NCBI GenBank assembly: GCA_030681835.1
Contig: JAUXRN010000193.1
Span: 1 to 64,000 of the forward strand
DNA: 64,000 nt
Direction: 5' to 3'
Source of the DNA: Actinomycetota bacterium
GTDB lineage: Bacteria > Actinomycetota > Actinomycetes > S36-B12
The translations under genes were made by a program, and so were the position numbers. Below the pieces are notes generated by a model. That model did no database searches, had not been told where the DNA came from, and was given only the letters and a program-made list of their open reading frames with translations. Every line of letters begins with the position of its first letter. The first letter of the stretch is position 1. Below are positions 1-12,414 of this stretch, one piece after another.

Positions 1-2130
1 GCCCGGGAGTTCGCGCGCAACGCCGAGGAGTCCAAGGGTCGCTCGATGATCCTGATGGGGGCGGGCACCAACCACTGGTTCCACTCCGACACGATCTACC
101 GGACGTTCCTGACGCTGACCACGCTCTGCGGCACGCAGGGGATCAACGGCGGGGGCTGGGCGCACTACGTCGGGCAGGAGAAGTGCCGGCCAGTCACCGG
201 GTGGGCGCAGCTGGCTTTCGGCCTGGACTGGTCGCGCCCGCCGCGCCAGATGATCGGCACGGCCTTCTGGTACGTGCAGACCGACCAGTGGCGCTATGAC
301 CGCCTGGGGGCGGACCTGCTCGCCACGCCGCTCGGGGAGGGCCGGTTCGCCGGCACGTCGATGATCGACGCGCTCGCCCAGTCGGCCAGATCCTGCTGGA
401 TGCCCTCGTATCCGCAATTCGACCGGAACTCGCTGCACCTGGTCGCCGAGGCCGAGGCCGCCGGGCAGGAACCGGCCGCCTACGTGACGGACCAGTTGAC
501 GAGCGGCCAGCTGAGGTTCGCCATCGAGGACCCCGACGCGGAGGAGAACTGGCCGCGGGTCCTGACGGTCTGGCGGGCGAACCTCCTGGGCTCGTCGAGT
601 AAGGGCAACGAGTACTTCCTGCGGCACCTGCTCGGCACGAGCAATGCCGTCAGGGCGGAGGAAGCCCCCGAGGGGGAGCGACCCAGAGACGTGACCTGGC
701 GGGACGACGCGCCCGAGGGCAAGCTCGACCTGCTGGTCAGCATCGACTTCCGGATGACGAGCACGGGCCTCTTCGGCGACATCCTGCTCCCGGCCGCCAC
801 CTGGTACGAGAAGCACGACCTGTCGACGACCGACATGCACCCGTACGTGCACGCCTTCACCCCGGCCATCGACCCGCCGTGGGAGACCCGGAGCGACTAC
901 GACATCTTCCAGGACCTCGGCCGAGCGGTATCGGCCCTGGCCCCGGGGCACCTGGGCGTGGTCAAGGACCTCGTCGCCGTGCCACTCCTGCATGACACAC
1001 CCGACGAGATGGCCGTGCCCGGTGGTGTCGTGCGCGACTGGAAGTCCGGGGAGGTTGACCTCGTCCCCGGCGTCACCGCGCCGAAGTTCGTCGTCGTGGA
1101 GCGCGACTACACGACCATCGGCGCGAAGATGTCCGCCCTCGGCCCCCTGACCGCCAGCGCGGGGATGCTCACGAAGGGCGTGCCGTTCTCGCCGGTCGAG
1201 GAAGTCCAGATGCTGGCCGCCAAGAACGGGGTCATCCCCGACGGCTTCGCTGCCGGGCGCCCGTCCCTGGTCACCGACATCCACGCCTGCGAGACCATCC
1301 TCGCGCTGTCCGGAACGACCAACGGCCGGCTCTCCGTGCAGGGGTTCCTCGCTATGGAGAAGCGCACCGGGATGCCGCTGGCCGACCTCGCGATCGAGGA
1401 GGAGGGCAAGCGCATCACCTTCCCGGACACCCAGGCGCGGCCGGTCCCGGTGATCACCAGCCCCGAATGGTCCGGCAGCGAGCACGGCGGCCGCCGCTAC
1501 ACGGCCTTCTGCATCAACGTGGAGCGGCTCAAGCCCTGGCACACCCTCACTGGGCGGCAGCACTTCTTCCTCGACCACGACTGGATGAGTGAACTGGGGG
1601 AGGGGCTGCCCACGTTCCGGCCGCCGCTGAACCTGCACCGGCTGGACGGCGACCAGCGAACCGGGGCGGGCAAGGAGGTGACGGTGCGCTACCTGACGCC
1701 GCACTCCAAGTGGTCCATCCACTCGGAGTACCAGGACAACCTGTTCATGCTCTCCCTCTCTCGTGGCGGGCCGGAGATCTGGATGAGCCCGCAGGACGCG
1801 GACGCCATCGGGGTCAAGGACAACGAGTGGATCGAGTCCTACAACCGCAACGGCGTCGTGGTCGCGCGCGCGATCGTCTCGCACCGCATGCCCGCAGGCA
1901 CCGTGTACATGTACCACGCCAAGGACCGCACGGTCGACGTCCCCAAGACGGAGACCTCGGGCCTGCGCGGAGGCATCCACAACTCGCTGACCCGCCTGAT
2001 GATCAAGCCCACGCACATCGTGGGCGGCTATGCGCAACTCTCCTTCGCCTTCAATTACCTGGGGCCGACAGGAAACCAACGCGACGAGATCACCGTGATC
2101 CGCCGCCGTTCCCAGGAGGTCGATTACTGA
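1..2130 (+). CDS. narG: respiratory nitrate reductase alpha subunit, C-terminal part (5' end outside window)
   Basis: Frame open from base 1; NarG-like ILMGAGTNHWFHSDTIYRTFL...; followed by narH, narJ, narI. Confidence 0.95.
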   Translation, partial: AREFARNAEESKGRSMILMGAGTNHWFHSDTIYRTFLTLTTLCGTQGINGGGWAHYVGQEKCRPVTGWAQLAFGLDWSRPPRQMIGTAFWYVQTDQWRYDRLGADLLATPLGEGRFAGTSMIDALAQSARSCWMPSYPQFDRNSLHLVAEAEAAGQEPAAYVTDQLTSGQLRFAIEDPDAEENWPRVLTVWRANLLGSSSKGNEYFLRHLLGTSNAVRAEEAPEGERPRDVTWRDDAPEGKLDLLVSIDFRMTSTGLFGDILLPAATWYEKHDLSTTDMHPYVHAFTPAIDPPWETRSDYDIFQDLGRAVSALAPGHLGVVKDLVAVPLLHDTPDEMAVPGGVVRDWKSGEVDLVPGVTAPKFVVVERDYTTIGAKMSALGPLTASAGMLTKGVPFSPVEEVQMLAAKNGVIPDGFAAGRPSLVTDIHACETILALSGTTNGRLSVQGFLAMEKRTGMPLADLAIEEEGKRITFPDTQARPVPVITSPEWSGSEHGGRRYTAFCINVERLKPWHTLTGRQHFFLDHDWMSELGEGLPTFRPPLNLHRLDGDQRTGAGKEVTVRYLTPHSKWSIHSEYQDNLFMLSLSRGGPEIWMSPQDADAIGVKDNEWIESYNRNGVVVARAIVSHRMPAGTVYMYHAKDRTVDVPKTETSGLRGGIHNSLTRLMIKPTHIVGGYAQLSFAFNYLGPTGNQRDEITVIRRRSQEVDY

Positions 2131-3770
2131 TGCGCGTCATGGCCCAGATGGCAATGGTGATGAACCTCGACAAGTGCATCGGCTGCCACACCTGCTCGGT
2201 CACCTGCAAGCAGGCGTGGACCAACCGCGCCGGCGTCGAGTACGTGTGGTTCAACAACGTCGAGACGCGCCCAGGCCAGGGGTACCCGCGCACGTACCAG
2301 GACCAGGAGAAATGGAAGGGCGGGTGGGTCGTCCGGCGCGGCAAGCTGAGGCTGCGATCGGGCGGGCGCCTCAAGCGACTGGCCCAGATCTTCAGCAACC
2401 CCAACCTGCCGACCATGCAGGACTACTACGAGCCGTGGACGTACGACTACGACATGCTGCTCTCGTCGCCGCTGGGCGAGCACACGCCTGTCGCCCGCCC
2501 GAAGTCGCTCATCTCCGGCAAGAACATGAAGATCGAGTGGTCGGCCAACTGGGACGACGACCTGGCCGGAGGGCCGGAGCTGGCGCCGAAGGACCCGGTC
2601 CTAATCAAGATCAAGGACCAGGTCAGCGACCGGGTCAAGATGGAGTTCGAGCAGGCCTTCATGTTCTACCTGCCGCGGATCTGCGAGCACTGCCTGAATC
2701 CCGCGTGCGTGGCGGCTTGTCCTTCCGGCGCGATGTACAAGCGCAGCGAGGATGGCATCGTCCTGGTCGACCAGGACCAGTGCCGCGGCTGGCGCATGTG
2801 CGTGAGCGGCTGCCCGTACAAGAAGGTGTACTTCAACCACCGCACGGGCAAGGCCGAGAAGTGCACGATGTGCTACCCGCGCATCGAGGTCGGGATGCCC
2901 ACCGTCTGCTCCGAGACCTGCGTGGGGCGGCTGCGGTACATCGGCCTGTTCCTCTACGACGCCGACAAGGTCACCGCCGCGGCCGCAACCGAGAACGAGC
3001 ATGACCTGCTGCAGGCGCAGCTCGACCTGCTGCTCGACCCGAATGACCCTGAGGTCCTCGATGCGGCTCGCCGCGACGGGATCCCGGAGGACTGGCTCGA
3101 GGCGGCGCGGCTCTCGCCGGTGTACCGGCTGGCCAAGGTCTACAAGGTGGCGCTGCCCCTGCATCCGGAGTACCGCACCATGCCGATGGTCTGGTACATC
3201 CCGCCCCTGTCGCCGATCGTCGATGCCCTGCGCGAGACCGGCAACGACGCCGAGGACGCGGGGAACCTGTTCGGGGCGCTGGACTCCCTGCGGATCCCCA
3301 TCGAGTACCTGGCCGAGCTGTTCACTGCCGGCGACGTCGGCCCCGTGCGGGCCTCGCTGGCCAAGCTGGCCGCGATGCGCTCGTACATGCGCGACGTCAA
3401 CCTGGGCCGCGAACCGCGGCCGGAGATCCCGGCAGCGGTGGGCATGGATGAGGAGTCGCTGTACGAGATGTACCGGCTCCTCGCCATCGCGAAGTACGCG
3501 GACCGCTACGTGATCCCGATGGCCCACGCGGAGACGGCCCGCGACCTCGAGGAGCTCGCGTGCGCCGTGGACTACGCCGACGACTCGCTGTCTGGCGGCT
3601 CTGGCCCCCGCTCGGGGCCCTTCGGCGAGGCGTCCGGCCGCCCGGTCCCTGTGGCGGTCGAGACCTTCCACGCCCTCAAGCAGCGCCAGACCACCGAGGT
3701 GATCATCCCGGTGGAGTCGCTGCGCGTGAACCTGCTCAACTGGGACGGGCTCGGTGGCCGCGATGAGTGA
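2130..3770 (+). CDS. narH: respiratory nitrate reductase beta subunit (Fe-S)
   Basis: CIGCHTCSVTCKQAW, CEHCLNPACVAACPSGAMYKR, CRGWRMCVSGCPYKK motifs; ATG overlaps the narG stop. Confidence 0.96.
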   Translation: MRVMAQMAMVMNLDKCIGCHTCSVTCKQAWTNRAGVEYVWFNNVETRPGQGYPRTYQDQEKWKGGWVVRRGKLRLRSGGRLKRLAQIFSNPNLPTMQDYYEPWTYDYDMLLSSPLGEHTPVARPKSLISGKNMKIEWSANWDDDLAGGPELAPKDPVLIKIKDQVSDRVKMEFEQAFMFYLPRICEHCLNPACVAACPSGAMYKRSEDGIVLVDQDQCRGWRMCVSGCPYKKVYFNHRTGKAEKCTMCYPRIEVGMPTVCSETCVGRLRYIGLFLYDADKVTAAAATENEHDLLQAQLDLLLDPNDPEVLDAARRDGIPEDWLEAARLSPVYRLAKVYKVALPLHPEYRTMPMVWYIPPLSPIVDALRETGNDAEDAGNLFGALDSLRIPIEYLAELFTAGDVGPVRASLAKLAAMRSYMRDVNLGREPRPEIPAAVGMDEESLYEMYRLLAIAKYADRYVIPMAHAETARDLEELACAVDYADDSLSGGSGPRSGPFGEASGRPVPVAVETFHALKQRQTTEVIIPVESLRVNLLNWDGLGGRDE

Positions 3771-4392
3771 GCGCACAGCGGCCGCGCGGCTGGCGGCGGC
3801 CTGGCTGCTCGGATACCCCGACGACGCCCTCATGGCACGTCTCGAGGACATCGCCGATGTCGTCATGGACCTGCCGCCCGAGACCGGCCGGCCCCTGCAG
3901 GCCTTCCTGGACCACCTATCCGGCACGCCGCTTGCCGAGGTGCAGGAGCACTACGTGGCGGTGTTCGACATGAAGCGCAAGGCGTGCCCGTACCTGACCT
4001 ACTGGACCGACGGCGACACCCGCAACCGTGGCCGGGCCATCCTGCGCTTCAAGCAGGCCTACCTCGAGGCCGGCTTCGACCTCGGCAGCGAGGAACTCCC
4101 CGACCACATGTCCGTGGTGCTGGAGTTCGCCGCCATCGGGGACACCCTGACCGGCGAAGCGTTGCTGGCGGAGCACCAGGAGGCCATCCACCTGCTGCGG
4201 GACGCGCTTGCGCGGATGGAGTCGGCCTACGTGCACGTGCTCGACGCCGTCGTCGCGACGCTGCCGCGGATCACGCCGGAGATCCGGGAGCGCATGGCGC
4301 ACATCGCGGCATCGGGCCCCCCGGTGGAATCCGTCGGCCTTGAGCCGTTCGGTGTCAGCGTCACGATCGACCCGATTGGAGCACGACGATGA
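3763..4392 (+). CDS. narJ: nitrate reductase molybdenum cofactor assembly chaperone
   Basis: NarJ-like protein between narH and narI, MSERTAAARLAAAWLLGYPDD; start chosen at 3763. Confidence 0.92.
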   Translation: MSERTAAARLAAAWLLGYPDDALMARLEDIADVVMDLPPETGRPLQAFLDHLSGTPLAEVQEHYVAVFDMKRKACPYLTYWTDGDTRNRGRAILRFKQAYLEAGFDLGSEELPDHMSVVLEFAAIGDTLTGEALLAEHQEAIHLLRDALARMESAYVHVLDAVVATLPRITPEIRERMAHIAASGPPVESVGLEPFGVSVTIDPIGARR

Positions 4393-5123
4393 CCGCCCTC
4401 GACATCCTGCTGTGGGTCGTCCTGCCCTACGTGACGATCGCGGTGTTCGTCACCGGGACGGTCTGGCGGTTCCGCTACGACAAGTTCGGGTGGACGACGC
4501 GCTCCAGCCAGCTGTACGAGCGCAAGATCATCCGCATCGCCAGCCCGATCTTCCACATCGGTATCCTGGCCGTGCTCGTGGGTCACGTGATGGGATTGCT
4601 CATCCCCGAGCAGTGGACCCACGCGGCCGGGCTGAGCGAGGATGCCTACCACCTCATGGCGGTGGGGATCGGCGCGGTGGCAGGTGCCTGCACGCTGTTC
4701 GGTGTTGCCATGCTGATCTACCGCCGCCGCACCACCGGCCCGGTCTTCATGGCCACGACGAAGAACGACAAGACCATGTACGTCTTCCTGGTGGCGGCCA
4801 TCTGCCTCGGCCTGCTCACGACCATCGTCGGGTCCGGGGTGATCGGCGACGGCTACAACTACCGCGAGACGGTGTCCCCGTGGTTCCGCTCGATCTTCCT
4901 GCTGAACCCGCAGCCGGAGTTGATGGCCGAGTCACTGCCGTCCTTCCAGGTGCACGCGGTGGCCGGCATGCTGCTCTTCCTCATCTGGCCGTTCACGCGG
5001 CTCGTGCATGCGTTCTCCGCGCCCATTGGCTACCTGTTCCGGCCGTACGTGGTCTACCGCGACCGCGGACCGCATGGGTCGGGCAGCCAGGCACCCAAGC
5101 GCGGCTGGGAGAAGGTCGGCTGA
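4389..5123 (+). CDS. narI: respiratory nitrate reductase gamma subunit (cytochrome b)
   Basis: Multi-TM NarI-like protein, last gene of narGHJI. Confidence 0.95.
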   Translation: MTALDILLWVVLPYVTIAVFVTGTVWRFRYDKFGWTTRSSQLYERKIIRIASPIFHIGILAVLVGHVMGLLIPEQWTHAAGLSEDAYHLMAVGIGAVAGACTLFGVAMLIYRRRTTGPVFMATTKNDKTMYVFLVAAICLGLLTTIVGSGVIGDGYNYRETVSPWFRSIFLLNPQPELMAESLPSFQVHAVAGMLLFLIWPFTRLVHAFSAPIGYLFRPYVVYRDRGPHGSGSQAPKRGWEKVG

Positions 5124-5135
5124 CCCTCCGTTGAG

Positions 5136-5184
5136 CGGCCAGTCGTGGGGGCCCATCGCGCGGCGCAGCCCCCACGACTGGCCG
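5136..5184 (+). terminator. hairpin downstream of nar operon
   Basis: Perfect 16-bp inverted repeat CGGCCAGTCGTGGGGG / CCCCCACGACTGGCCG with 17-nt loop, 13 nt after the narI stop. Confidence 0.7.
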
Positions 5185-5243
5185 TTCGCAGAGGATGGTG
5201 GGCCCCCGCTAACGTGGACGGCAGGCGGAATGCAGGGGAGCAG

Positions 5244-6035
5244 GTGGCGCACGTGGGATCCCAGGTCGGCCGCGCGACGCTTCGGGACGATCTCGGGGCG
5301 CCGGTGCCACTGCGGCATCCCGCCCGACGTGTCGTGTCACTGGTCCCGTCGCTCACTGAGGCGATCGCGTCGGTTGACCCCGACCTCTTAGTTGGGATCA
5401 CAGACTGGTGCGAGTTCCCAGCGGACCTTGGCGCCGCTCGCGTGCGCGGGACCAAGAACCCGGACCTGCGCCGGATCATCGCCTTGGCCCCGGACCTGGT
5501 CGTGGCCAACATGGAGGAGAACCGAGAAATCGACGTACGACGTCTTCGCGATGCCGGGGTATGCGTCTGGGTGACACGGATTGAGTCCGTCGCTGAGTCG
5601 CTGACGTCGATGGCACGGTTGCTGCACGACGGTCTCGAGCGCGACGAGCCAGAGTGGCTCGGCTCGGCTCGGGACATCTGGGAGGCGCCGATCGTCGATC
5701 TGGGAATTCGCGTCGCGGTGCCCGTGTGGCGCGACCCCTGGTTCGTAGTTGGTCCAGGCACCTTTGCGAACGACCTGCTCGCCCGCTGCGGGTTCCACAA
5801 CGCGTTCGCGGTTGCGGGTGCCCGGTACCCGAAGGTGACCGTCGACGCGATCGTGTCGTCGGACGTCGACCTCGTCCTGCTTCCGGACGAGCCGTACCGA
5901 TTCGACGCCACCAACGGCCCCGACGCACTGCCGGTCCGAACGGCATTGATCCCCGGCCGATCCCTCACCTGGTATGGACCTACGCTGCTCAGCGCGCGCG
6001 AGGGGATCGTCGGCCCGGCCCTGGCGGCCTTCTGA
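5244..6035 (+). CDS. helical-backbone metal receptor / BtuF-like substrate-binding protein
   Basis: RRVVSLVPSLTEAI...DLLVGITDWCEFP...KNPDLRRIIALAPDLVVA, BtuF/FhuD-like; GTG start at 5244. Confidence 0.8.
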   Translation: MAHVGSQVGRATLRDDLGAPVPLRHPARRVVSLVPSLTEAIASVDPDLLVGITDWCEFPADLGAARVRGTKNPDLRRIIALAPDLVVANMEENREIDVRRLRDAGVCVWVTRIESVAESLTSMARLLHDGLERDEPEWLGSARDIWEAPIVDLGIRVAVPVWRDPWFVVGPGTFANDLLARCGFHNAFAVAGARYPKVTVDAIVSSDVDLVLLPDEPYRFDATNGPDALPVRTALIPGRSLTWYGPTLLSAREGIVGPALAAF

Positions 6036-6098
6036 CACTGAACGGCAGGAGGGGCGCTGTCGCAGCGATTTGACCTGCGAGAGCGCCCCTCCTGTCAG

Positions 6099-6185
6099 CG
6101 GTGGCGGTGGGATTTGAACCCACGGTGAGGTTGCCCCCACACGCGCTTTCGAGGCGCGCTCCTTTGGCCGCTCGGACACGCCACC
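6099..6185 (-). tRNA. tRNA-Ser(CGA)
   Basis: GGTGGCG/CGCCACC acceptor, long variable arm, T-arm GGTTCAAATCC, anticodon loop CTCGAAA. Confidence 0.95.
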
Positions 6186-6266
6186 GCGGACGAGGGTATA
6201 CGCCGAAACTGCGTCGGCCCACCGGGGGTCCGGCGGGCCGAGGCGGTGCACGGGTGAGCGTGCTGG

Positions 6267-6351
6267 CGGAGGATACGGGATTTGAACCCGTGAGGGATTG
6301 CTCCCAACACGCTTTCCAAGCGTGCGCACTAGGCCACTATGCGAATCCTCC
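6267..6351 (-). tRNA. tRNA-Ser(GGA)
   Basis: GGAGGAT/ATCCTCC acceptor, long variable arm, anticodon loop TTGGAAA. Confidence 0.95.
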
Positions 6352-6411
6352 GCGGAGGAGGCTACCTCCCGACTGCCGGGAGTCTTCGGGCCGCCCCGTA
6401 CAGTTGGGCCG

Positions 6412-6500
6412 ACCCCTCGTGCGGCGTCATCGCGTGAACCCCCCCAGGGCCGGAAGGCAGCAAGGGTAAGCGGGCTCTGGCGGGTGCGCGGGGGGTCCCT
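6412..6500 (+). ncRNA. ffs: small bacterial signal recognition particle RNA
   Basis: SRP core GGGCCGGAAGGCAGCAAGGGTAAGCGGGCTCTGG flanked by complementary arms; ends approximate; upstream of dnaX. Confidence 0.88.
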
Positions 6501-6530
6501 GCATGTCCGGAGCCCGACTAGGGTTCCCCT

Positions 6531-8390
6531 GTGTCCATGGCCCTCTATCGCACCTACCGGCCGGCGGTGCTCGACGAGGTCGTGGGCCAGGAGCACGTCA
6601 CCGGCCCCCTGAGACGGGCCCTCAGCAACGACCGGGTCCATCACGCGTACCTCTTCTCCGGCCCGCGGGGCTGCGGCAAGACGTCCACGGCCCGGATCCT
6701 CGCCCGCTCGCTGAACTGCGAGCAGGGGCCCACGGCTGATCCGTGCGGCGTGTGCCAGAGCTGCGTCGACCTTGCCCCCAACGGCCCGGGGTCGATCGAC
6801 GTGATCGAGCTCGATGCGGCCAGCCATGGTGGCGTCGACGACACCAGGGATCTGCGCGAGCGGGCGATGTTCGCGCCGGCCTCCTCGCGCTACAAGGTCT
6901 ACATCATCGACGAGGCGCACATGGTCACCACGGCCGGCTTCAACGCGCTGCTCAAGCTCGTCGAGGAGCCGCCCCCGCACGTGCGGTTCATCTTCGCCAC
7001 CACCGAGGCCGAGAAGGTCCTGCCGACCATCCGCTCGCGCACTCACAACTACACCTTCCGGCTGGTGCCCGCCCGCACCCTCCAGCAGCACCTCGCGCAC
7101 ATCTGCGAGTCCGAGGGGGTCGCTGCGGAGCCGGCGGCGCTGGCCCTCGTGGCGCGCGCCGGTGCGGGCAGCGTGCGCGACAGCCTCTCGATCCTCGGGC
7201 AGGTCATCTCCGGATCGGGACCCGACGGCGTCACCTACCTCGAGGCGGTGGCCCAGCTCGGCATGACCGATGCCACGCTGCTCGACGGCACGGTCATGGC
7301 CCTCGCGGACCACGACGGGGCTGCACTGTTCACCGTGATCGACCAGGTCATCGATGCCGGGCACGACCCCAGGCGCTTCGTCACCGACCTGCTCGAGCGG
7401 TTCCGCGACCTCATCGTCCTGTCCAACGTGCCCCAGGCCGCGGAACTCGGCCTGGTCGACGCCCCCGAGGACCAGGTCGTCCGCGAGATCGAGCAGGCCG
7501 GGCGCTTCGGCCCGTCGGAGCTCACCCGGGCTGCCGACGTCATCAGCCAGGCACTCAGCGAGCTCAAGGGGGCCACCGCGCCACGCCTGCACCTGGAGCT
7601 CATGGTGGCCCGGCTGCTGCTGCCAGGCACCGACCTCGACGAAGCCGGGCTGCGGGCCCGGCTGGACCAGCTCGAGCGCCGGGTGGCGTCCGCGGCGGCT
7701 CACGCCCCCGTGGCCGTTCCCGTGCCGGTATCGGTGCCGGCCGCCGCGAATGAGCCCGCTCCTGCCGCTGAGCCAGCCCCGGCGCCGCCGGCACCCGTGC
7801 AGCAGGCGGTGCCGGAGCCACCCAAGCGACGGTCCGAGGTCGCACCACCCACGGAGCCCGCCGCCAGCACGCGGGCACCCTCGGCTCCGCCCAAGCGGCC
7901 GACCCCGCGGCCGGCCGTGGCCGAACCCGTCGCCGAGCCCCCGGCGGCTCCCGCGGCCAGCACGGCGACGCTTGCCGACTTCGTCACCATGTGGCCGGCC
8001 GTCCTTGACGTCGTCCGATCCTCCGGCCGGGTGGCCTACACGCTGTTCAGCCCGTCCGCTCCGGTGTCGCTCGACAACGGGATCCTCGCGGTCGCCGTCG
8101 ACCAGCCCGGCAAGGTGAAGAACATCAAGGACGGCGGCCACGACGAGCGGCTGCGCCAGGCCATCCTCGACGTGCTCGCCATCGACGTGCGCATCGACGT
8201 CGTCCCCGACGCGGCGCGTGCCACAGGGGCCGCCGTGGCGGCCGACGCCGCCGTGGCGCCCGCGCCGCCCGCCGCCTCCGCCGAGCCCGACGCGCCCAGC
8301 CTCGATGACCCCGACGTCGACCCGGTCGGCGGCGTCGACCTCGCCATGCGCGAGCTGGGTGCGACCCGCATCGGCGAGATCGAGCACTGA
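6531..8390 (+). CDS. dnaX: DNA polymerase III subunit gamma/tau
   Basis: [20 protein letters not shown], Walker [16 protein letters not shown]; Ala/Pro-rich C-terminal linker. Confidence 0.96.
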   Translation: MSMALYRTYRPAVLDEVVGQEHVTGPLRRALSNDRVHHAYLFSGPRGCGKTSTARILARSLNCEQGPTADPCGVCQSCVDLAPNGPGSIDVIELDAASHGGVDDTRDLRERAMFAPASSRYKVYIIDEAHMVTTAGFNALLKLVEEPPPHVRFIFATTEAEKVLPTIRSRTHNYTFRLVPARTLQQHLAHICESEGVAAEPAALALVARAGAGSVRDSLSILGQVISGSGPDGVTYLEAVAQLGMTDATLLDGTVMALADHDGAALFTVIDQVIDAGHDPRRFVTDLLERFRDLIVLSNVPQAAELGLVDAPEDQVVREIEQAGRFGPSELTRAADVISQALSELKGATAPRLHLELMVARLLLPGTDLDEAGLRARLDQLERRVASAAAHAPVAVPVPVSVPAAANEPAPAAEPAPAPPAPVQQAVPEPPKRRSEVAPPTEPAASTRAPSAPPKRPTPRPAVAEPVAEPPAAPAASTATLADFVTMWPAVLDVVRSSGRVAYTLFSPSAPVSLDNGILAVAVDQPGKVKNIKDGGHDERLRQAILDVLAIDVRIDVVPDAARATGAAVAADAAVAPAPPAASAEPDAPSLDDPDVDPVGGVDLAMRELGATRIGEIEH

Positions 8391-8989
8391 TGTACGAAGG
8401 GATCATTCAGGACCTCATCGACGAGCTGGGCCGCCTGCCCGGGGTCGGGCCCAAGAGCGCCCAGCGCATCGCCTTCCACATCCTCGCCGCCGACCCGGTC
8501 GACGTGCTGCGGCTGGCCGACGCTCTGCGCGAGGTCAAGGAGAGGGTCCGGTTCTGCAGCATCTGCGGCAACGTCGCCGAGGAGGAGCAGTGCCGCATCT
8601 GCCGCGACCCGCGGCGCGATCTCACCGTGCTGTGCGTCGTCGAAGAGCCCAAGGACGTCGTCGCGATCGAGAAGACCCGCGAGTTCCGCGGCCGCTACCA
8701 CGTCCTCGGCGGTGCCATCAGCCCCATCGACGGGATCGGTCCCGACGACCTGCGCATCCGCGAGCTGTTCGCCCGGCTCTCCGAGAGCGCCATCACGGAG
8801 GTCATCCTGGCCACCGACCCCAATCTCGAGGGCGAGGCGACGGCCACCTACCTCGCCCGCATGATCGCGCCCCTGGGCATGGCGGTGTCACGATTGGCCA
8901 GCGGGCTGCCTGTGGGCGGCGACCTCGAGTACGCCGACGAGGTCACCCTCGGGCGGGCCTTCGAGGGCCGGCGCCGACTGAACGCGTGA
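8390..8989 (+). CDS. recR: recombination mediator RecR
   Basis: [32 protein letters not shown]; zinc finger [16 protein letters not shown]. Confidence 0.97.
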   Translation: MYEGIIQDLIDELGRLPGVGPKSAQRIAFHILAADPVDVLRLADALREVKERVRFCSICGNVAEEEQCRICRDPRRDLTVLCVVEEPKDVVAIEKTREFRGRYHVLGGAISPIDGIGPDDLRIRELFARLSESAITEVILATDPNLEGEATATYLARMIAPLGMAVSRLASGLPVGGDLEYADEVTLGRAFEGRRRLNA

Positions 8990-9026
8990 CCGAGGCCGGG
9001 TTTTCGCGCGGGTAGACTCGGTGCCC

Positions 9027-11347
<2,321 letters not shown>

Positions 11348-11368
11348 CGGCCGGTCCCTAGGCCCTGC

Positions 11369-12148
11369 CTAGCGGACTGGTTGCGCGTAGCCCAGGTCGG
11401 CGTAGTCGCGCTCGTACATCGCCGCGACGCGGGCGAGCAGGTCGGGCGTGTAGTACTCGGCCATCCGAGCCCGAGCGCCGGTGGAGTTGCGGCAGAAGAA
11501 CTGCTCGAGCAGGTCCGGCGTCGACGTCAGCTCCCCGATGAGCGCCCACGAGGAGTCGAGGTCCTCGAGGTGGACGACGGCGTCGTACGCCACGATGCCC
11601 AGGCCGAGGTGGTCAGCTTGCCGACGCCAGTGTGGGTCCTGGTCACGTGATGGCTGCGCGGCGACGATCTCGATGAACTGCGGGAGCGTGATGTCCTGCG
11701 GCTCGACCTCCTCGCCGGTGGCCGCCTTCCAGTCGTCGACGATCGCCGTGCTCTGCTTGAGGCCCTGGCCGATCTTCTCCAAGTAGCCCGACAGCAGCCT
11801 CGAGGCTGGCTCCCGGACCACGGTGAACCGGCGGAATCCGGGCGAGGTGAGCACCTCCTCCAGCATTGAAGGCGGCAACTGGAAGGGCTTGACGAAGGGG
11901 GTGGCCGCGAGCCGGTTGTGCGGGGCGGCCTGGACCCGCTCGGCCATCGCCGGTCCCATGCGGGCGGCTTCCATGCCGCCGAGGGTGGCCTTCATCGTCC
12001 CGCAGCCGGCCTTCGGGACCTCGACGTAGGCGTACCGGTTGACCAGCGAGATATGGGTGTGCAGGTTGACCGATCGCCAGCCCATCGCCCGCACGTACTC
12101 CGCCGTCACCGGGCCGAGGTCGGCCTTCCTGGGGCGACGATCGTCCAC
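11369..12148 (-). CDS. sulfotransferase family 2-like protein
   Basis: YVEVPKAGCGTMKATL 5'-PSB-like loop and FTVVREPASRLLSGY 3'-PB-like motif. Confidence 0.75.
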   Translation of the reverse strand: MDDRRPRKADLGPVTAEYVRAMGWRSVNLHTHISLVNRYAYVEVPKAGCGTMKATLGGMEAARMGPAMAERVQAAPHNRLAATPFVKPFQLPPSMLEEVLTSPGFRRFTVVREPASRLLSGYLEKIGQGLKQSTAIVDDWKAATGEEVEPQDITLPQFIEIVAAQPSRDQDPHWRRQADHLGLGIVAYDAVVHLEDLDSSWALIGELTSTPDLLEQFFCRNSTGARARMAEYYTPDLLARVAAMYERDYADLGYAQPVR

Positions 12149-12230
12149 GGGGCTCCTGCCTCCTCGTCGGGGTGATCCTTCGACCTCGTCGGGGTGGTCG
12201 GCGCTGCGCGCCTACGACCCCTTCCTCGTC

Positions 12231-12266
12231 GGATGGAGTGAAAGCGCGAGCGCTTTCACTCCATCC
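12231..12266 (-). terminator. 16-bp perfect hairpin downstream of tRNA-Pro
   Basis: GGATGGAGTGAAAGCG-CGAG-CGCTTTCACTCCATCC, 7 nt beyond the tRNA 3' end. Confidence 0.65.
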
Positions 12267-12272
12267 TCCTCG

Positions 12273-12346
<74 letters not shown>

Positions 12347-12414
12347 CAGGCCGTCGGCGAGTCTAACCGAGTCGGGGCTAGGGTCCGCACGTGGCCCCGA
12401 ATGGAAGGACTGCC

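Noticed and set aside
5388-8387. 999-aa minus-strand ORF
   Set aside because: Antisense to the BtuF-like gene and dnaX, and runs over the tRNA-Ser/SRP RNA region; Arg/Gly/His-rich with no domain signal.
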